Assembly: GCA_026419785.1 (NCBI GenBank)
Contig: JAODTK010001043.1
Location: 620,001 to 684,000 of the forward strand
From: Sclerodactyla briareus
Lineage: Eukaryota > Echinodermata > Holothuroidea > Dendrochirotida > Sclerodactylidae
Direction of reading: 5' to 3'
Length of the DNA stretch: 64,000 nucleotides
Position 1 is the stretch's first letter; every line of letters starts with the position of its first letter. Under the pieces are notes generated by a model. The model did not search any database and had not been told where the DNA came from. It worked only from the letters and a program-made list of their open reading frames with translations. Positions 58,340-64,000 of the stretch are shown here, one piece after another. The position numbers were made by a program, and so were the translations under genes.

Positions 58340-58800
58340 ACCGATGATCTCGAATAATCGACCGATGATCTGAATATCGACCGCGGTTGATAATCTTGGA
58401 TTATCTCCGGAGAATCGGATGGTCGATCGATAATCCGAGATTGATCCGAGATTATTCTTGAATCGCAGTAAGACAGGTGAATGAAACATTTATATTCTTG
58501 TTCTGACCGAGATAATCTTGGATTCACCCGACCGATAATCTTGTGTTTATCGATCGATAATCCGCAGGTTTCACCCTCGACGTATTCTTGGATTATCGAT
58601 CGATTATCGATCGATAATCCTGAAAACAGCTATCAGTGATTGAATCTTGGAATCTCGTATGAGTCCATTAAAGACCCCAAAATCCAGGATTAGCGAACGA
58701 AATATAGTTTAAGTGTTAATCTTTGGATTTACTGTTGATGAGTAGTCGAAAATCTAGGAACTTTCCGCTGATAATGATAGATCTCTCGCCGATAATCTGA
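58340..58800. repeat. Palindrome-rich array of ATCGATCGATAATC units
   Basis: Degenerate repeats built from CGATCGATAATC, TAATCTTGGATTA and GATGATCTCGAATAAT. A near-perfect cruciform lies at 58590-58620: GGATTATCGATCGAT, one T, then its exact reverse complement. Other palindromes: TTATCGATCGATAA (58547-58560) and GATTATCGATCGATAATC (58602-58619). About fourteen TAATC or GATTA cores lie in 450 bp, where about one is expected. Confidence 0.88.
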
Positions 58801-58849
58801 TTCTCGACCATTTTCGAGGGTTGTTCCCAGTTGACACATGAGACTTAGA

Positions 58850-59350
58850 TCACCTCGAGGTCAAGTTAGATATTACTGAGACAAACCTGCAAAATGCTCC
58901 TTCCACGCGACGACGATTAGGTTGGAATTTCAATATAATTGGGCAGTGTTATTAATGGAATGGCCAGTTCCAGGGATTGCAAGGTCAAAAGGTCAAACAA
59001 AGGGGCCATATTAGTTATAAAATGAGAAAAATTGCCAAGGTTACTTGTTCTCCACACACAGAGTCCATGATGATCAGTCAGTGTTTAATATCATTAACTA
59101 CCGGGAGAATTTAAGTGACTAGTGTCTTCATCCTGGATGTACATGACATTAAAAAAAAACAAAGGGCATTGAAGGGGCATGATGAGCGATTAGTAAAAAG
59201 AGGAAAAAATCCGCGAATAGTCTATTCTCCTGTGATCAAGGTTTTACATAATATCGGTCAGTGTAACCATGGATAGTGCACTTCCGGGGGGTGGTTCCGA
59301 GATTCATGGTCAAGGTACGATCGCATTACCTGGAATTTGATCAAGAGTTA
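58850..59350. repeat. AGGTCA-type dispersed repeat with DR2
   Basis: AGGTCAAAAGGTCA at 58982-58995, followed by AAAGGGGCCATATTAG and, in a second unit, AGGGCATTGAAGGGGCATGA. Confidence 0.6.
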
Positions 59351-60169
59351 TCATGGACAACCCACTCTTGAACATGTTGTGAACTAGCACAACCTTTACA
59401 CGCTGTTACACAATGTGTAATTCCTACACAAACACCGGGATAAGGTATACTCGGTACACAGTTGTTATGTCAATCTACACAGCATTTTTTGGGATGTAGT
59501 ACTACCTAGTGAGGTATGGACAGCGTTCCTGGTACAGGATTCCAAGGCTTTGCTCCTTAAAGGGGTAAATTCTGCAGGACTGCTGCTTCTCCCACAGGTT
59601 CGGTTGGATGATGACTACTATTTTTCGGTCTGGTGTCCATGGTAAAAAAAAAGGTTTTTCGGAAAGTTTACGTCATCAAAAATGTTCTCGGACGCAATGG
59701 CCCTTCATAAAACCGGTGCTTCCGATGGACCGGGAGCACACACACACACTCTGGATCTGAACATTGTGGAGCTTCTTACATAATCAGTAATAAGCACTCT
59801 CATAGTTGTAAGTGCGCGTGCGTCACTACTAGACAGATCGGGGGTATAGTCTCCTTACAGGCCTTTTTTGTAAACTGCCCATTCTTCGATAAAGAATTCA
59901 TCCCATTCTTCGCATGCTATATTGTTCAAGGATTGGGAAGGGGGGGGGGGGGTAAAGGTTTTTGCACAAACGCTACATCATGACCTGGAACGATTAGGCA
60001 TTATCAGCTAATGACCGAATGAATGGCTATTTGGTTGAGAGGGGCAGTTTCAGTTACAATGCTAGACGTGACTCTGCCATTTTGCTGATTAGGCTGGGGA
60101 ATCACACTGCTGGTTGAAACTATTGTTTGTCTCGCCCGAATGAAATTCAGGGGAGAATTAGTGGTAACT
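59351..60169. other. No recognisable feature
   Basis: G-run at 59940-59952; nothing else supported. Confidence 0.4.
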
Positions 60170-60245
60170 ATGGTGTGTGTGTCCCGTGTGTGTGGTGTGT
60201 CGTGGGGCGTGTGTGTATGCGAGGGGGTGTGTGGGTGTGTGTCAC
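60170..60245. repeat. TG-rich microsatellite
   Basis: Imperfect GTGTGT repeat with CCC and GGGG interruptions. Confidence 0.88.
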
Positions 60246-60439
60246 ACTTTCGCGTTACAGGAATCTTTCGAACGGTTTAATAGTGTATGCGACCAAATTT
60301 TTCAAGGTACCATCGGGGTTGGGTGTACCGATCTGATTAGATTTGGGCACATAAAAGTTTCACTAATGAGCTTAGGTAATCAGCCTATTTCAGTTAATTT
60401 ATTGTTTAGGTTAGTTAGCAAGATTACGGATGAACAGTA

Positions 60440-61075
60440 GGGTGGCACAATGGTAATGCGGTTGGCACATAGATGCTGTATATAATGTAGATGAAGTGAT
60501 TAGATGTTCAGCGTAAAATACGAGTATTAAGTCATCTAATTTGATAATTTATGCGGAAATTAAAAAAGTTGTCGGATTTTAGCGAAATTTGAGACTTATG
60601 GTCTACTCAATCCCAAAATTTTTTAACAGATTTGGGGTACTGGGGTCATTCGACATACCTAATTTGCAATTAAATTAAGCGAAATCTTTAAGTTGCTTGG
60701 ATTTAATGAAACCTGGTGGGTATGGTTACCTTAAGGCTTCTTATTTTTTTTTATATGGATTCAGGTCACTGGAGGTCACATACATGTCGAACAGTGGCAT
60801 AATTTATGTCGTTAATTTTGAAGTTGGTTGGATTTCGTGAAACTTGGTAAATTGCCCAAATTTGCAGAATTTAGGCAATTTTAGTCCATCCACGAAAATT
60901 TACTCTTTAGTAGAACATTGTCATAACCAGTCTTTCAAATTTTGAAATTGGTCACTGATTCGTAGGCGGTTTCGTTAAATGCTGATATCCGAACATCTTT
61001 AAGCGACCACATGGAAATGCTTGTAATTGTGGCATGGTGACTAGGATGGAATGTGAAACACTGATGCAGCAAACA
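60440..61075. repeat. AGGTCA-type dispersed repeat with DR4
   Basis: GAAACCTGGTGGGTATGGTT and GATTTCGTGAAACTTGGTAA phrases, with AGGTCACTGGAGGTCA at 60763-60778, identical to 14759-14774. A weak A-box-like TGGCACAATGG lies at about 60442 without a B box. Confidence 0.6.
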
Positions 61076-61275
61076 GGCGGACACTGGGGGCGATCGCCGT
61101 GTTATACACTCTTAATGTCATCAATCTAATACCATCCCCTCCTATCGTCTAAGGGAGATGTGCTTGTCATAATATTTGCCTTTACCCCCTAATGTTAGTT
61201 TACGCAGTTCTTTTCCGAGCGCTTGAAACAGACTTGCATTGACCTCTTCCTTCTAATGGGGGCGATTGGAAAGCT

Positions 61276-62560
61276 GGATGTCTACTCTATCTACTCTATA
61301 TATCCAGGTTGGCCAACAATTGCCTTTTTGGCTCCCAAACATTCATTCTGCAATGGAGCCGACCAAACTTGGACACAAATATTGATTGACCCATGTGACA
61401 TGTTTCACCTTGTGGAGGTCAAGGTTAAAGGTCGTTTAAAAAGGGTTGATATCGGCCATATGTGCTAAGATTTCGAAAGATGTAACTCCTTCTACATAAT
61501 TTTTGGTGCACACAGTGCTGACATTCGGTAAAATAGGTCTAACAGTCTTAGCGGGGGTGTTCAAAAATTTTTGGTCCAGGCCCAATTTGGGCCCGAGGGA
61601 GCCACCGTGTATAGTGAATTTCACTTTCAACTAAATGTAATGGTACTTGGGCAGAGGGCCATTGAGGGGTCGTGATGAATTTTGGGCCCAGGGTTCAGTT
61701 TGGGCCATAGGGCCCAGTATATGAAATACAGCAAAATCTTTCAATTTCAGTACGAATCTGTTGCACAGTGCTGATGTTCGGTCTAATGCTGATCTATTAG
61801 CCGTACCTTCCGGGTGCTCAGGATTTAGGACCCGGGCCCAGTGTGGGTCATGGGGTCATCATGTTGTGAATGTATAAAATGCTCGTGGTCTTCTCCTCTT
61901 ATGGAGTTTTGGTGCACAAGTGCGACATCAAGTCATAACTGAAAGGTCTATTCCAGCGTACCTGAGGGGTGGTTGTTCAGGTGATTTTCAGAGTCCGAAG
62001 ATCACCACTGGGCCAAGAGGCTTAATATTCAGAAATTTCACACAATATACTTGAAATGCATCGCCTCCCACAAGATTCAATAGATTGCTGCTACAAGTGA
62101 CATGTAATGGTCCTTGCGTAGAGTAAAATTGGGGGTGTGTTTGGGAATTTTGGGGCCAAAGGTACAGTTTGGGCCATAGCCCCATAATGAAATACTGCAA
62201 AATTTTATCTCATACGAAGTCTGTTGCAAAGTTCTGATGTTCGGTCATGATGTGGCCTAATAGCTACTTCAGGTGCCCAGATATTCAGGCCCAATACCAG
62301 GGGCTGGGGGGCCCCTCATGTGAACTGTTATGAATCAAGACTCTTCGGCCATACGAATGATCAGATCTAAAGTTGTTACGGGGCACACATAGACATGGTT
62401 TTTTTAAAATTGCGTTCTTGGCCTCCATGATCTGAACCATTTAGCACATGATTATACATCCGTCTTGGTACATTTGTGCGATTTGGGGCACGTAGCACTT
62501 GTGCTCGGGTTAGGCTTAAGCCTAAACTTCGGACATCATTGCAATTGTGTATAGGTGCAC
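61276..62560. mobile_element. Structured repeat: degenerate CTAT microsatellite plus satellite array (copy 4)
   Basis: TCTACTCTATCTACTCTATA (61278-61297) precedes CTTTTTGGCTCCCAAA, the same junction as at 19.73 kb, then AGGTCAAGGTTAAAGGTC (61417-61434) and satellite markers at about 61510, 61760, 61910 and 62223 (spacings about 249, 152 and 311). No hairpin is visible at the left end. Confidence 0.7.
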
Positions 62561-62889
62561 ATTGGAGTGCATCATTATTTTATAGAATTGTGTTATGATA
62601 GCCTTCTCACAGATTATTAATATGATAATAAAACCTTCTACAGAGAAAAAAGTAGCATCAGGTAAAACATGTTTATATTAGGCCCTAGACAGGCCTAAAC
62701 TCTGAGAGATATTGACGATAGCCCGAACACTACGATACTGGAACGTCAGATGACAATGGAGGGGCTGCTGAACTATTGTGGTATGAAGGTGTGTCGTTAC
62801 GCTTCTTGTGCATATCCTATAGATTTGCACAGATTAACTTTGTACACAGTTTTCTAATTGCTTAAGGAAGTAAGACAGAAAAAATGCAT
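62561..62889. other. No recognisable feature
   Basis: AT-rich spacer. Confidence 0.4.
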
Positions 62890-63080
62890 CGACAGTGGAT
62901 GGCACAATTGGTAGAGGCGTCGGACCTTCCACCCGGAGACCGGGGCCGCAAGTTCCCACGGTCGGGTCCTCGGAGAAAGGACTTTAAAAAAGGAACCGTT
63001 GCCGTCTCGTGAGCTCAGCACAAGGGATTGAGCAGAGAAAAACGAGGGGTAGGCAATTTGCAATTGCCGTGTGATACCCA
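62890..63080 (+). repeat. tRNA-derived SINE
   Basis: A box TGGCACAATTGG (62900-62911), an anticodon-arm-like CGTCGGACCTTCCACCCGG, and a decayed B box GCAAGTTCCCAC (62948-62959), 48 bp from the A box, followed by GGTCGGGTCCTCGGAGAAAG. The body contains CGTCTCGTGAGCTCAGC. The GGCGCAATTGGTAGAGC-like head is common in invertebrate SINEs. Confidence 0.72.
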
Positions 63081-63481
63081 CAACCCACAGTTAAGGTACG
63101 CCAAAGAGGCATTGCCTTATTCCGTGTACTGGTGAAGGATTCGCGGTGCTAAAGTTGGTGCGTTCCGGTGCTGCAGCCTTACTGGGGCCCTGAATAGGAT
63201 CGATTCTCTGCTTCGGCAGCGAAGTATACCAACACACATAATAAGAAAAAATAACCATGTATGATAGGACCTGGCAGGCTTAGACTTTCAATAATGTTGA
63301 TCAATTGGGGACCACCATCATTAAAAAACATGTGTGGGCCGATGATTGAATAAACATACACACAAGGTCAAAGCAAGTTTCTATGATGAGAGGTTAGGAC
63401 ATGTCAAGACAGTTCAGTTTATATAATCCTTGCCTATCAATATGTTATTCTCTACAAATTACCATATATATATTAGCTTAC
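63081..63481. other. No recognisable feature
   Basis: Unique-looking AT-rich DNA. Confidence 0.4.
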
Positions 63482-64000
63482 AAACCAGCATGCTGGTTGA
63501 GCTTTTGTTATCCGCCATTCATTCTAATCTAATAATTCTGTGTGTCCACAATTGACCTTGGGTTCCCACAATTGCTTTAGGAGTGCCAATGAGCAATCTT
63601 GATTGAATCGTTGACCAAAATTGACAGATGATCATGAACCATCTACTAGGGACACTTTCTGACATTGTGAAGGTCAAAGGCAAAGGTATTAAAGCATCAA
63701 AATAGCCTGGTTCACACAATATAACAAAATTATCTTCTCCTACAAAAGCATTAGATTGTCTTGACACTAGTCATATGTTATTGGGTAGACCGTCCTTTCA
63801 GAGATTGTACACAGATTTCGAGGGAAATAATTATCATGCCCTTAGAGTTAAAAACAGTAAAATCTGGTGAAAAAAAAATATATCACGGCCTTAACAGTAT
63901 ACTTGGATGAATGTGGACCGAACTTGGGGAAAAACATGTTCATTACCCCTGGGACAATTGACCTTGTGAGGTCAAGGTCAAAGTTATTAAAGACGAATAC
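63482..64000. mobile_element. Structured repeat, copy 5, cut by window end
   Basis: Starts with the 16-bp perfect palindrome AACCAGCATGCTGGTT (63483-63498) and GAGCTTT, then GAAGGTCAAAGGCAAAGGTA (63669-63688), the TTCTCCTACAAAAGCATTAG phrase, and GAGGTCAAGGTCAAAG (63968-63983) with TCAAGGTCA at 63972-63980. The ATCT microsatellite is missing. The satellite array, if present, lies beyond the window. Confidence 0.6.

Overview
This window looks like nuclear DNA from an animal, most likely a marine invertebrate (an echinoderm or other deuterostome is my guess; nothing here proves the clade). There are no operons or ribosome binding sites. There are many A/T and G/C homopolymer runs, TG, AC and ATCT microsatellites, remnants of CR1 and L2-type LINEs, tRNA-like SINE heads and hAT-type terminal inverted repeats. 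No complete host gene can be recognised. Most open frames are about as long as chance allows, and I do not treat them as genes.

Layout. From 0 to 10 kb there are minisatellites (305-667, 8776-8940), GACTCG-rich patches, a MITE at 1.0 kb, one copy of a 1.3-kb dispersed repeat (6.44-7.72 kb) and two coding-like patches of unknown identity (8.16-8.38 kb plus, 9.08-9.75 kb minus). From 10.5 to 13.4 kb a GC-rich block precedes two direct copies of the 3' part of an L2-type LINE on the minus strand. From 13.6 to 19.6 kb there are MITE pieces and diverged AGGTCA-containing repeats. From 19.6 to 21.4 kb lies the clearest copy of a structured repeat: a hairpin, an ATCT microsatellite, then a tandem array of about 146-bp monomers paired into about 293-bp dimers. 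Related copies or pieces lie at 40.8, 42.2-43.1, 55.5-56.6, 61.3-62.6 and 63.5-64.0 kb. A possible host terminal exon is at 22.2 kb.

From 24.6 to 38.7 kb there are a partial MITE, the second 1.3-kb repeat copy, AGGTCA-type repeats, an intact-looking 278-bp hAT-type MITE (33455-33732) and a second dispersed repeat family (35.9-36.4 kb, also at 16.0 and 49.8 kb). From 39.4 to 40.8 kb there is a decayed CR1-clade reverse transcriptase on the minus strand, ending inside a satellite monomer. At 46134-47813 lies a 1680-bp non-autonomous hAT-like element with a recognisable target-site duplication. SINE heads lie at 48.6, 52.6 (minus) and 62.9 kb. A candidate secreted-peptide exon is at 51.7 kb. At 58.34-58.80 kb there is a palindrome-rich array of ATCGATCGATAATC units packed with TAATC cores.

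How it fits together. The window reads as a gene-poor, transposon-dense interval in which elements are nested in older repeats. Frequent single-base shifts inside otherwise well-kept protein motifs suggest that either old decay or uncorrected long-read indels affect any coding call. The most interesting items are the hairpin/microsatellite/nucleosome-length array, which resembles Helentron-associated elements (HINE, pearl or MINE-type), and the 58-kb palindromic array. Both are structural observations; neither is a proven new system.
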